64,000 nucleotides of DNA, taken from the NCBI GenBank assembly GCA_902729315.2, contig LR746269.1, positions 10,086,231 to 10,150,230 of the forward strand. Reading direction: 5' to 3'. Of this stretch, positions 1 through 8,757 are shown piece after piece (position 1 is the first letter of the stretch; every line of letters starts with the position of its first letter). The translations under genes were made by a program, and so were the position numbers. Origin of the DNA: Spirodela intermedia. Taxonomy: Eukaryota; Streptophyta; Magnoliopsida; Alismatales; Araceae. The notes beneath the pieces were generated by a model. The model did no database searches and had not been told where the DNA came from. It saw only the letters and a program-made list of their open reading frames with translations.

Positions 1-312
1 CTTCTCAGGAGGTCACCCATCCCGTACTTCACACGTCCAAGCACTTTGGTGCCTCTCAGGCACATTCTTTGGAGATAGATGCCATTTGCACTTCTCGACA
101 TCGTGGCTGGGGGCGTCTTTGGTGCCTCTCAGCGCAGCACGATTATGCAGCGATGCCTTTCAGCACATGCACAGCAAGCATCTCTGCAACGCATGCACAC
201 ATACCCAGGGACTTCTCAGGAGGTCACCCATCCAGGGACTGCTCCCACCCGAGCACGTTTAACTTCGGAGTTCTTATGGGATCCGGTGGCAACTCTCCCA
301 CAAAGGAGGGTT
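1..312 (-). mobile_element. 5S rRNA-derived SINE-like unit 1 (short form, cut by window edge)
   Basis: Read on the minus strand, the unit begins with a 5S-like head (296-211) holding the GGATCCCATAAGAACTC, A-box and C-box stretches of plant 5S rRNA. A middle part made of short diverged repeats follows, then a second 5S-like piece (45-1) carrying only the C-box half (GGTGACCTCCTGAGAAG). This copy has about half the middle repeats of units 2 and 3. Its outer end lies beyond the window. A small hairpin, GTGCCT-cag-AGGCAC type, is at 49-63. Confidence 0.75.
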
Positions 313-340
313 GGGTTTTAGGGTTTAGGGTTTAGGTTTT
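313..340 (+). repeat. Short telomere-type tract (TTTAGGG)
   Basis: About three to four copies of GGGTTTA separate 5S units 1 and 2. The tract runs directly into an A/T run (TTTTTATTTTTATTTTTATT), which is the complement of the A-rich 3' tail of unit 2. Confidence 0.85.
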
Positions 341-872
341 TATTTTTATTTTTATTGATAACTGTCTTGGGCTGAACTTCTCAGGAGGTCACCCATTCTG
401 ATACTTCACACGCCCAAGCACTTTGGTGCCTCTCAGGCACATTCTTTGGAGATAGATGCCACTTGCGCCTCGACATCGTGGCAGGGGTGCCTCTCGGCAC
501 ATTCTTTGGAGCTGGGGCATCTTGGCATGGTGAGATGGATGCCACATATATGCCTCTCAGCACGTTCTTCGCTGGGGTGTCTTGGCATAGTGAGATGGAT
601 GCCACATATACCTTTTGGCATGGTGGCAAGGGTGCCTCTCGGCACGTTCTTCGATGCTCAAGGTATCTTGGCATGGTGATGGAGGGTTCATAACACGTGC
701 TGGGCAGCACAATCATGCAGCGGTGCCTTGCAGCACATGCACACCAAGTGTCTCGCAACGCATGCACACATACCTGGGGACTTCCCAAGGAGGTCACCCA
801 TCCAAGGATGGCTCCCACCCGAGTACGCTTAACTCCGGAGTTCTTATGGGATCTGGTGGCAACTCTCCCACT
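341..872 (-). mobile_element. 5S rRNA-derived SINE-like unit 2
   Basis: On the minus strand the order is: 5S-like head at 868-783 (A-box, intermediate and C-box regions all recognisable), a middle of about 350 bases built from diverged repeats of roughly 60-85 bases (GCATCCATCTCACCATGCC is a recurring block), a second C-box-half 5S piece at 425-374, then GCCCAAGACAGTTATC and an AATAAAA-type tail against the telomere tract. There is no open reading frame. The 5S-type internal promoter suggests RNA polymerase III transcription (inference). A Cassandra-type TRIM, which also carries 5S sequence, is the main alternative. Confidence 0.75.
783..868 (-). pseudogene. 5S rRNA-like head sequence (unit 2)
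   Basis: The minus strand reads GGATCCCATAAGAACTCC, then GTTAAGCGTACTCGGGTGGG, then GGATGGGTGACCTCCTTGGG. These match the second half of helix I/III, box A and box C of plant 5S rRNA in the correct order and spacing. The first 25-30 bases and the 3' end of a true 5S gene are absent, so this is a derived copy and not a functional rRNA gene. Confidence 0.85.
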
Positions 873-893
873 AAAGGGTTTAGGGTTTAGGGT
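873..893 (+). repeat. Short telomere-type tract (TTTAGGG)
   Basis: About three GGGTTTA copies, followed by a T run and then antisense unit 3. This is the same join as at 313-360. Confidence 0.85.
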
Positions 894-1430
894 TTTTTTA
901 TATTTGTCTTGGGCTAAACTTCTCAGGGCGTCACCCATCGTGATACTTCACACGCCCAAGCACTTTGGTGCCTCTCGGCACATTCTTTTAGAGATAGATG
1001 CCACTTGCCTCTCGACATGCAGGGGTGCCTCTCGGCACATTCTTTGGAGCTGGGGCATCTTGGCATGGTGAGATGGATGCCACATATATGCCTCTCGGCG
1101 TGGTGGCAGGGTGCCTCTCGCTTAGGGCGTCTTGGCATAGTGAGATGGATGCCACATATGTCTCGGCATGGTGGCAGGATGGCCTCTCAGCACATTCTTG
1201 AGTTGGGAGCATCTTGGCATGGTGACGAAGGGGTTCATAACACGTGCTGGGCAGCACGATCATGCAGCGGTGCCTTTCAGCACATGCACAGTAAGCGTCT
1301 TGCAACGCATGCACACGGCGCATGCACACGCACTGGGGACTTCCCAGGAGGTCACCCATCAAGGATTGCTCCCACCCGAGCACGCTTAACTCCGGAGTTT
1401 TTATGGGATCCGGTGGCAACTCTCCCACTA
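894..1430 (-). mobile_element. 5S rRNA-derived SINE-like unit 3
   Basis: Same architecture as unit 2. The head at 1425-1340 has GTTAAGCGTGCTCGGGTGGG and GGGTGACCTCCTGGGAAGTC, nearly identical to plant 5S rRNA box A and box C. The second 5S piece is at 965-912. The tail is GCCCAAGACAAATATAAAAA, different in sequence and length from the tails of units 2 and 4, as expected for independently inserted A-tailed retroposons. Confidence 0.75.
1340..1425 (-). pseudogene. 5S rRNA-like head sequence (unit 3)
   Basis: This is one of the best preserved 5S-like stretches in the window. Box A (GTTAAGCGTGCTCGGG), the intermediate region and box C (GATGGGTGACCTCCTGGG; the copy here starts TGATGGGTG) are all present. 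It lacks the 5' acceptor part of a real 5S gene and fuses on its 3' side to CGTGTGCATGCG-type sequence of the unit. Confidence 0.85.
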
Positions 1431-1480
1431 AGGGGGTTTTTAGGGTTTAGGGTTTAGAATTTAGGGTTAAGGGTTTTTTT
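1431..1480 (+). repeat. Degenerate telomere-type tract
   Basis: TTTAGGG copies with variants (GAATTTAGGG, TTAAGGG) end in a run of T and then antisense LINE-A 3' UTR. The join has the same polarity as those at 22153 and 29980. Confidence 0.85.
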
Positions 1481-1485
1481 TTTGG

Positions 1486-1842
1486 ATGAAGAAATTTGAT
1501 TGAGTGATAAAAGTTTGACTTCATTCTGAGGTTACATAAGTGGGATCTCATTCGCACAAAGGGCGAGGATGACATGGAGGGTGAAAGACCTCTTTTTTAG
1601 AGGGATGTGATAATACTAGAGATAGACTCAGTTAAGCTCATCATATTTGAAGAAACTGGTTGATCTGCATTTGGGCTGAAAGAGCCTTTGAGTTCATGAA
1701 GTTGGAATATCGGTTGATAGTAGTAGGGCGTGTAAACCTCCATGTTGTGCACCATGAGGAGGTGTTCTTGCAAGACAAGATTTTTTGCAGTAAGTGGTTC
1801 TAAGAAAGAAATAAAATGATATAAAGTGGTGAGAAAAGAGTT
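1486..1842 (-). mobile_element. LINE-A 3'-end fragment (A0)
   Basis: Matches the terminal 3' UTR of LINE-A3 at about 29991-30340 (AAATTTGATTGAGTGATAAA and CTTTGAGTTCATGAA blocks) on the minus strand, with numerous small differences. It is cut off at about 1842, shortly before the 5' end of LINE-A1 on the opposite strand. No coding sequence. Confidence 0.8.
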
Positions 1843-2214
1843 GTTATGACAGAAAGGCAACTTTTACATAACCGCATTTGCTGAACTTTTTCTCTCTCCT
1901 CGCGAGCTTCTCTCTCCTCATGATCAGTGCAAATGGTGAGATCTCCTTCGTGTGACCTCAAATCGTGCTGAAACCTTTTCCATTTGATTCGAAGGCCGAC
2001 AACTATCGGTTTCGAGCTATTATGCATCAAAACGCTGGATTAAAGCCTTTGTTTCGCAATTTCCTCATCGCGAAGGTAAACTTCCGAGTTTTCACTCTAA
2101 AGGTAATATCTTTCTATTGACTCGGTGAAATTTCATTATTTTTAGTTCAATAGAATCGTATTTGCCTTGTTTACCATTTTCTCTTCTATATCATTTTTAT
2201 TTGATGCTTAGCTG

Positions 2215-2923
2215 ATGAGTAGCTCACAGATTTCATTGGGTGACCTCCGCCCGGATGAAAACTTCGCGCGAAGAACAAAAGGCCAACACGTGGCGTAATG
2301 GCCTCCTATCCTCACCTTCTCTCTCGGTTGATGTGACCGAGGAGGCGGCCGTAAATGAGCTGAGCGGTCGAACCACGGACGTCCGTGATTCGACATCAGC
2401 TGGCGTCTTCCGAGGCCGAATCGGAGGGACAGCGGACGCCGTCCACTCTCCCTCCGAGAATGAGGCGGCGGCGAAGAGGCCCCTCGATCCAACCATTGAT
2501 CATATGATCAATGGTCAGAATCGATCAGCTATAAAGGCCTCAACAGCCGCGAGGCTCCGCCGGACGATCCATAACGAACTTGCCAATGCTCGCTGGGATC
2601 GCTCCGACGCCATCAACGCCGGACACCACGGATGATGGCTCGCCATCATGGGCGAAGCCCCGCCAATGGGACTGCGGTAGCGGCTGGCGAGCCTCGGCAA
2701 GGTGGCTAGAGCTGAGCCGCCCGGTAGCGCCATCTGAGGCCGCTTTAGCCCAGGTCATGCCGCCCAGCCCATCGAGGCTGCGCCGGCTCAAGACGACCGG
2801 CCCAGGCCGAGAGCAGCCAGCCAGCTCGGCGGTCCACTCTGCCGTAGGGGGCAAGAGCTGCGACAAAAAGAAGATAGGGCGCCGACTTTTACGTCCACCC
2901 TTGATCACGTCCTCTAGGCCTAC
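2215..2923 (+). pseudogene. LINE-A1 ORF1, N-terminal part (before LTR insertion)
   Basis: The likely start ATG at 2215 gives MSSSQISLGDLRPDENFA, the same start site as the other A copies, most of which have a TAG after MSSS. Codons then run through a poorly conserved, Ala/Arg/Pro-rich region in changing frames (open pieces at 2240-2635 and 2580-2923). This low-complexity N-terminus has no recognisable domain. In family terms it precedes the DUF4283 domain found after 10031. The frame is cut at 2923 by the LTR element, whose target duplication CCTAC lies at 2919-2923. Start choice rests on conservation of the ATG across copies. Confidence 0.6.
2919..2923 (+). repeat. Target site duplication of LTR element (left)
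   Basis: CCTAC here and at 10026-10030 directly flank the terminal TG and CA of the LTR element. Without the insert, LINE-A1 reads continuously, as in LINE-A5 at 48950-48970. Confidence 0.9.
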
Positions 2924-4486
2924 TGACGTGACTTAGTCGTTGTATATTAAATCACGCAAATCTAAAATTTATTAAACTAGAAAATACGAATTTTCGGATA
3001 TTTAAAAGTATTTATAAATAAATATATCAATTATAATTCAATAAAAGTTCCAAAAATAGTGGTAATTTCCCAGGTCGATCACAGGGATGTAATATAATAT
3101 TTTGTAATTATTCAGAGTTTTTCTCAATGAATACGATTTTCTATGAATTTTATACTAGGAAATGAAAAGGAAATATATTTAAAATTCACGAAAATAAAGA
3201 GGAAATAAGGTGCGGACGACAAGATGGCGTCAGCTTAACGCTAATCGGGTGGAAACAGAGTTCCGCTGGCGATTCTTATGTAGCGATTACGGATGATTTA
3301 ATTAATCAAATTAAGATCGTAAAAGCGGAAGAATCGTAATTGAGCGAAGTATAGTTTGGTAAATTAAAATCACAAAATTATCACTAAATGAAGTGTAAAT
3401 TAAATTGAAAGCAGGAAAACAGAGTTCGGCGCGATCGTCGGTGATGCACTAGAATCTGGCGTTGGGAGGATCGCGCGTGCGGTCCACGACCTCGAAGGCT
3501 CTCTTTGGACAAAGGCGGCGTGGGCAATCTCTAGATCTTCTCGCGAAGTCTAGAGATCAATGAAGTGGGTCGTCGAATCGTCTCCAGCGGCTGTCACCCG
3601 GCGAAAACGGTGACTTTGCGGCTCTTTGGCGGCTGTCACCCGGCAGAGAGGAGCTGGATGGAGGTGAGGCGTGTTAGGGAGTTTCATCCTCAGGTCCGCG
3701 CAGCAAGAGGAGGCTCTTCATCGCATCTGTACGCTCGGGAGGTGGCGACTGGTCTCCGGCGGATCGTCCTCTTCCCGACGACGGCTTGTTCGTCAATCAA
3801 TCGGAGATGATTTACTCGATGGATTGCGATCCTTTTATCGCGAATCATTCAGAAATTTTAGTAGCAATACTCGCGAATCGCGTTGGCGAGATTTTCGCCG
3901 ATGATCCAGCGATTCGGTTGCTTAATCCTTCACCGCGATCTGCAGGAAAGTCGCGATAATCGATTAAAATATATGAATTTTGACTCTAGGAGGATTGAAC
4001 CCACGGCGGTCGCCGCCTGAACAAGGTGTGGCGCGGGTTTAGTCCCACATCGGTTGTGCGGATTATTGGACGAATATATAGTAAAGTTAGCTTTCTAGGC
4101 AAAGTCCTCTCGTGTATGCGACCACTCCTTGCCCCACAACTAGCTGACCACCGTGGCGTGGAAGGGGAGTGGCGCACGTGCCCCTATTGATCCAAGCGCT
4201 CGAGCCCCTGCTCGCGGCTACTCTCAACTGCGCTTCCAACCCGCTTGGCTGGCTGGCGGCGGGTCCCTCCATTTTGCAATATTTTTATTTTTATTTCTTG
4301 TTCTTCATTTATCTCAAAACTAAGACTGTAAAAATCGTGTAAAATCACATAATTACCTAAAATTCACGTTAATCAACTGAAAACCACTTTTCATGCTTTA
4401 ACACAAATATAAGTCTATTTATCATGAGTTAAGGCTAAAACTATATTATTTACTAATTATTAACTCATGATAATGAAGACTTATCA
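2924..4486 (-). repeat. 3' LTR (left end on this strand)
   Basis: About 1563 bases. On the minus strand it starts TGATAAGTCTTCATTATC and ends AGTCACGTCA. The segment 3222-4486 aligns with 8758-10025 of the other LTR with scattered small differences, many of them 1-4-base indels near CG. The outer 300 bases (2924-3221) have no clear counterpart at the other LTR. Confidence 0.85.
4042..4081 (+). promoter_or_regulatory. snRNA-type promoter elements (USE plus TATA) antisense within the LTR
   Basis: GTCCCACATCG at 4042-4052 is a perfect match to the plant snRNA upstream sequence element RTCCCACATCG. An AATATATA box starts about 21 bases later. The pair recurs in the other LTR (9585-9624). It lies on the strand opposite to gag. 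Whether it drives any transcript is not known. Confidence 0.45.
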
Positions 4487-4499
4487 CACCCCAACTTAA
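4487..4499 (-). promoter_or_regulatory. Polypurine tract next to the 3' LTR
   Basis: On the minus strand TTAAGTTGGGGTG abuts the LTR start TGATAAG. This is the form of polypurine tract and LTR start typical of Athila/Tat-type Ty3/Gypsy elements, and it fixes the element's orientation as minus. Confidence 0.75.
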
Positions 4500-6731
4500 A
4501 TCATTGCTAGTCCCTTAGCAATGGAATTACGAAAATAAAATTTACAAATCTCAAACATCATATTTCAATACAAAAAGAAATATAATTAGAAATGATGCAC
4601 CTTTCAACACTTTGGATTCTTATATCAAGTATTTAAGAATGATGTCAAGCACTTAAATGTTTAAACACTCCTTGGAATAACAATCTAGACTTCACTTCTT
4701 CTATTCACATCTTTATCACATCTTCACTCATAGATGTATTTACAAGATGTTCCAATTATCAATACTCATCCAAGAATAATATTGATCTTACATTTCTCTT
4801 TTCTATGACTTGATTTTTGAAGTTTGCACTATATTTCTTCCTTCTTTTTTTTTATATATATAGTGGATAAGTAGCTTTTCCTGTAGACAAATTTTGACAA
4901 TAAGAATGATGTCTCACACCCTCCATGTGTACTCTTCATTTTCAGGGCTTTCACTTTATCCACTTATTTTTCAGCAAGTGTTTTTCTATGCACGATTTTC
5001 GACAATTAGAATGATGTCTCACACCCTCCATGTGTACTCTTCGTTTCTATATTTTTCACATTGCTCTCTCTTTTCTTTTCTTTTTTTTGAAATAAGTGAT
5101 TTCTCCTCACAAGTCCTATAGATCAAGGTGCAAAATCTCCATTAAACTCAAATGATCAATCAAATTTTCACATCAAGTAAATATTATCCATCAAGATCAT
5201 GAAGTGAAAATCTGTAAAATCAAATCCATGTTATCTATCATGTATCCAAGGAGTATTCCAACATTTCATGCTACTAGATCATTCTTTTGACTCAATAATA
5301 ATCTTCCTAGTATCTTTTGGTATCAATCAATCTAATTGATTTAATTTTTCATGCATGCAATATGATGTAAGGAATTTGTAAATTAGATAGTTCTGATAGT
5401 TCTGTTTTCTGTTTTCAGTTCTATTTTAGCAGTAATAAATTTGTCAAAAATAAATCAAAACTATCTTCTTTATAGCTGTAATTTCGAATTTCAGTAATAT
5501 ATGTCTAGGGATTGAAATGTGAGAAAAGGGTCTCTATAATTTCAAATTTCGGGTTGTTTTTTCATCTGCTGTTTTTGATAGTCTGTTGTTCTGACGAAAA
5601 CCAGAAAATAGATGTTGTAGTTTTCCGAATTTGGTGATTTTTATTTTTTATTTTTAGTTGCTGTTCTAAGTTGAATAAAATGCAAACACATGTTCTTAAT
5701 CGTCCTACAGCATAAATTAATAATGAATACTTCCCCGACTTAAAAATGACATTGTCCTCAATGACACAAAAATCGAAACAAAATATGCAAAAATATAATT
5801 TTCAAGTAAAGCATGCATATATGCAAAGTTAAGCATTAAAAATATTGTCATAAATGATAAAGCTCTGAAAGACATCACCTCAACCTCGTTTTAATTTTCC
5901 ACTTCATCTTACACTCCTCCTCCTGCACTTTTTCGAAAGAAAAACAAACACGAAACAAGTATTGCGAAATTCTAAGAAAAACAGAGCTTAAAAGAAATCA
6001 AACAAAATGAAATAAAAACCATGGGTTGTCTCCCATGCAGCTGAATTTAATGTCTCCAATTGGACAGCTCTTATATCATATAAGCTGATCTATGGCCATC
6101 AAAATATATTTGTATCCCAAGGTAAGTTTTATGATATTCTTTTTCAGATTTAGCATAAATTCATATACTTCATATATATACCTTGACATACTTTCAGCCA
6201 AAACAAAATGGAAATTAACAAAATTTTCCCAAAAATAATATTTCCATTTTGAAAAGAATCTTTCCTTATTTCTATCTTGTTTTGTTAGGCTCTCATTCAT
6301 TAATAAATACTTTCTATTAATAAATCATAAAATGTGATCAGGCCGTATAATTTTCAGATTAGCTCTTGCCCAATCTAAAATTTTTTCATCTAAATTGGTA
6401 TCTCTAATTCTTCCACTCACCCATTTCTTAATGTCTTCTTTTATCTGCATAATCTTCCCTGCTCCATTTTATCTTCCATACATATTTGTTCAATTTGCGA
6501 GGAGTGAAATATTTCAAGCTTAGAAATAATTCTAATGGGCTGTGGGTTTTGAAGGATGGAAGGATTGTCTTCTTTAATCTCAGATCTAATGAATTCAGTA
6601 AAATTCAAATTTTCTCCTCCAAAATTATCTCTATATTCATATCTATTATTTCTCTTGTTCCCATTAGTTGAATCAATTCTTTTTCTAGCTTTTCATTTCT
6701 CAACTCATCAAATTCTTCATCTTCCCAAGAG
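4500..6731. other. Non-coding A/T-rich internal region of the LTR element
   Basis: About 2.2 kb between the gag-derived frames and the polypurine tract, rich in A/T with only short chance frames. An autonomous element would have pol here, but no RT, protease or integrase motif is seen on either strand. It holds an imperfect direct repeat at 4892-4938 and 4994-5044. Confidence 0.7.
4892..5044 (+). repeat. Imperfect direct repeat, two copies of about 47 bases
   Basis: The blocks at 4892-4938 and 4994-5044 share AGAATGATGTCTCACACCC and CCATGTGTACTCTTC, with a spacing of about 103 bases. They lie in the non-coding internal part of the LTR element. Confidence 0.8.
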
Positions 6732-7136
6732 CTATCTTTTTAATTTTGGTATATGATATACATCATCATCCTCACAATCAACATCCATGGCTGCAAAATT
6801 ATAATAAGATTCATTAATTTCGTCTCCTACATCTCCCAAATCAATTGATTTTTCCTCACCTGAAATATATTTTTCTTCATTTCTGTCCTTACTCCCTTCT
6901 ACTAAAATTTGGATGATTTTTCTATGATCAGTTGCTGTTTCTTCATCTAAGGGTTCTTTCTCCTCATCATCCTCACTATATTCATTCATCAATTGTGAGC
7001 AATAAATGATTTTATTCAAATTTTCTACTACTACATTTTTGGCCTTAATATTCTCATTTACTTCTAATGGATCATCAATTTCTTCTAATAATTGGAAATA
7101 AGGATCAGGTAAAATATTCTCACTCAATATATTCAC
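6732..7136 (-). pseudogene. Acidic C-terminal frame downstream of gag
   Basis: A 134-codon open frame, strongly acidic (runs such as EDDEEKEPLDEE and DCEDDDVYH), directly follows the gag-like frames in the transcription direction and ends at TAA about 6732. It could be the C-terminal tail of the Gag protein or a linker that in autonomous relatives leads to protease. No zinc knuckle or protease motif is visible. The frame is offset from the upstream gag piece by a small gap (7137-7149), so an indel may separate them. Confidence 0.5.
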
Positions 7137-7149
7137 TGTCCTAACATTT

Positions 7150-7879
7150 TCATTTCGTGGATTTTTCTAAATTTATCCAGCTAGACTCTTCTTGCTGAAA
7201 TCTTACTGTTGGACAGTTTTCTGAATTTTCTATGGGCTGAGTAGGTAGCTGTCCCTCTTCTCTCTTATTCTCAAGAGCCTCTATAATTTGTTTCTGATGA
7301 AGCATCATCTGATTCATAGTTTGTTGCATCATTTGGCTCATTTGCTGCATCATTTCCATAGCATCAGGTTGGGTTTGAGAGGGCTGATTTTTCTGAAATC
7401 TATTTTCTTGTTTTGGACAAAATTCAGAGTTTGAATTGGGTCTAAGTGCTTCTGGATTTTGAATATTATTTGGGTTTCTCCACGAAAAATTATTCCCCAA
7501 TTAGGATTATAAGAATTAGAAAAATATTCCCAATTTTTACTAAAATCGTGAGGTACTTGCACTTGTTCTTGCCTAGGATGATATTGAAATTCAAAATGAT
7601 CATTTTCACCATCGTAGGACATGTAATATTTGAATTAAATTGAGGGTTAAGAGGCTTTCTAATATTGTCAATAAGTAAATCAAGTTTTTCTAATCTTTGA
7701 TTAATCTGATTAACCTCATTTCTAAGTTTAGAATTATCATCATGATGCAATTCATAAATTTCTCTCTTCATTTCCTTGTCATATAATTCAAAAGAGGCTT
7801 GATCTCTAGAATTTTCACTTAAATTCTCATAAAGACTGTAAATCTCATTAGGAGTTTTCTCCATAAAGCTCCTCCACAT
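7150..7879 (-). pseudogene. gag-like, C-terminal half (two overlapping frames)
   Basis: Two overlapping minus-strand frames (7879-7490 and 7622/7500-7150) are joined by frameshifts. The first opens with SFMEKTPNEIYSLYENL, the conserved block that follows the capsid-like domain in Athila-type Gag. A charged, coiled-coil-like stretch (LRNEVNQINQRLEKLDLL) follows. The later frame has NSYNPNWG and a Gln/Met-rich run (MQQMSQMMQQTMNQMM), as usual in the Gag C-terminal region of this lineage. Gag would form the particle that packages element RNA. At least one frameshift lies near 7490-7620. Confidence 0.7.
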
Positions 7880-8452
7880 ATAGAATCAACCATATTTCTA
7901 TGTTGTTCTAATAATCCATCATAAAAATTCTATTGAGCTGCCACTTGGGTATAGCATGATGAGGACACTTTCTAAGTAAATCTTTGAATTTTTCTCATGT
8001 CTCATGCAAAGTTTCTCCTGGTCTTTGAGAAAAACTCAATATATGTTTTCTCATATTTTGAGTTTTTCCTAAGGGATAAAATTTTCGAAGAAAGGCCTAT
8101 TCTATATCTTTCCAGCTAGTTAATTCTCTATCTAATGTGGATAGCCAATGACTAGCTTTGTCCCTAAGTGTATGAGGGAATAATTTCATCTTAATAATTT
8201 CTGGTGTAACTTGAGGGAGATTAACTAAATCACAGACCATATGAATTTTTTCTAAGTGTTGATGAGGTTCCTCTAAAGGCAATCCATGAAAATTAGGGAG
8301 CATTTGAAAAATTCCTGGATTTATTTCGAATTTAATAGTGGGTGCTAATGGGACTCTAATATTAGATGCTCTTTGAAATGAATCAGGGATATAATGATTT
8401 TTCATGCCATAGGATTGTTCTCAGTTTGACCTGTACTTCCTTCAGGATCCAT
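7880..8452 (-). pseudogene. gag-like, N-terminal half (retrotransposon gag domain)
   Basis: A probable start ATG at 8452 reads MDPEGSTGQTENNPMA, then a frame change near 8405. The frame 8405-8097 carries the Retrotrans_gag signature: HQHLEKIHMVCDLVNL, then MKLFPHTLRDKASHWLSTL with SWKDIE. From 8096 to 7880 the family continuation (RPGETLHET, EKFKDLLRKCPHH) can be read but contains stop codons. The protein would be the capsid-like part of Gag. The decay is moderate and the family assignment is firm. A gypsy-type Athila/Tat origin is inferred from motif order. Confidence 0.8.
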
Positions 8453-8757
8453 CAAAATTAATTTTTCTTTCGGATTTTTATTTTTGAATGAAATAATGAA
8501 AGGATTTTCTAGCCTTGGATGCAAGGATCTTCTACCATGCATAAAATCAATAAATTCGAGGGAAAAGTTAGTAACTATTACCCTCCTTCAGGATGCTCTA
8601 GTCCTTGCCGTGTTTCTTTTCGTTCCTTTTTCTAATAAAAATCGGCAAAAGAAAATAAAACAAGAGTAAAGTTTTTTTTTTGTGTACTCTAAGAGAAAAA
8701 TAGAAAAATACTAAATATTATGTAATACATCCCGCAGCGGATGGCGTCAATGCCCGG
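8453..8757. other. Gag leader and damaged 5' LTR junction
   Basis: The region where the primer binding site and the inner end of the 5' LTR are expected. No primer-binding sequence is found on the minus strand. GATGGCGTC occurs twice on the plus strand at about 8743-8765, and the 300 LTR bases corresponding to 2924-3221 are missing, so a deletion or rearrangement has removed this junction. Confidence 0.5.

Noticed and set aside
341-872. Cassandra-type TRIM as the definite identity of the 5S units
   Set aside because: The two 5S pieces are unequal, no TG...CA LTR ends, primer site or polypurine tract were seen, and the unit ends in A-rich tails. Kept only as the main alternative.
1340-1425. 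Functional 5S rRNA gene
   Set aside because: Only the part from about base 25 to 100 of 5S rRNA is recognisable; the 5' end and the 3' end are replaced by unit sequence, and no T-run terminator follows at the right place.
2924-4486. Protein-coding frames inside the LTRs (for example 3565-3810, 9100-9342)
   Set aside because: They sit in LTR sequence, change frame between the two LTR copies and have no domain.
4892-5044. Satellite or regulatory array in the LTR element
   Set aside because: Only two imperfect copies; too few to call an array.
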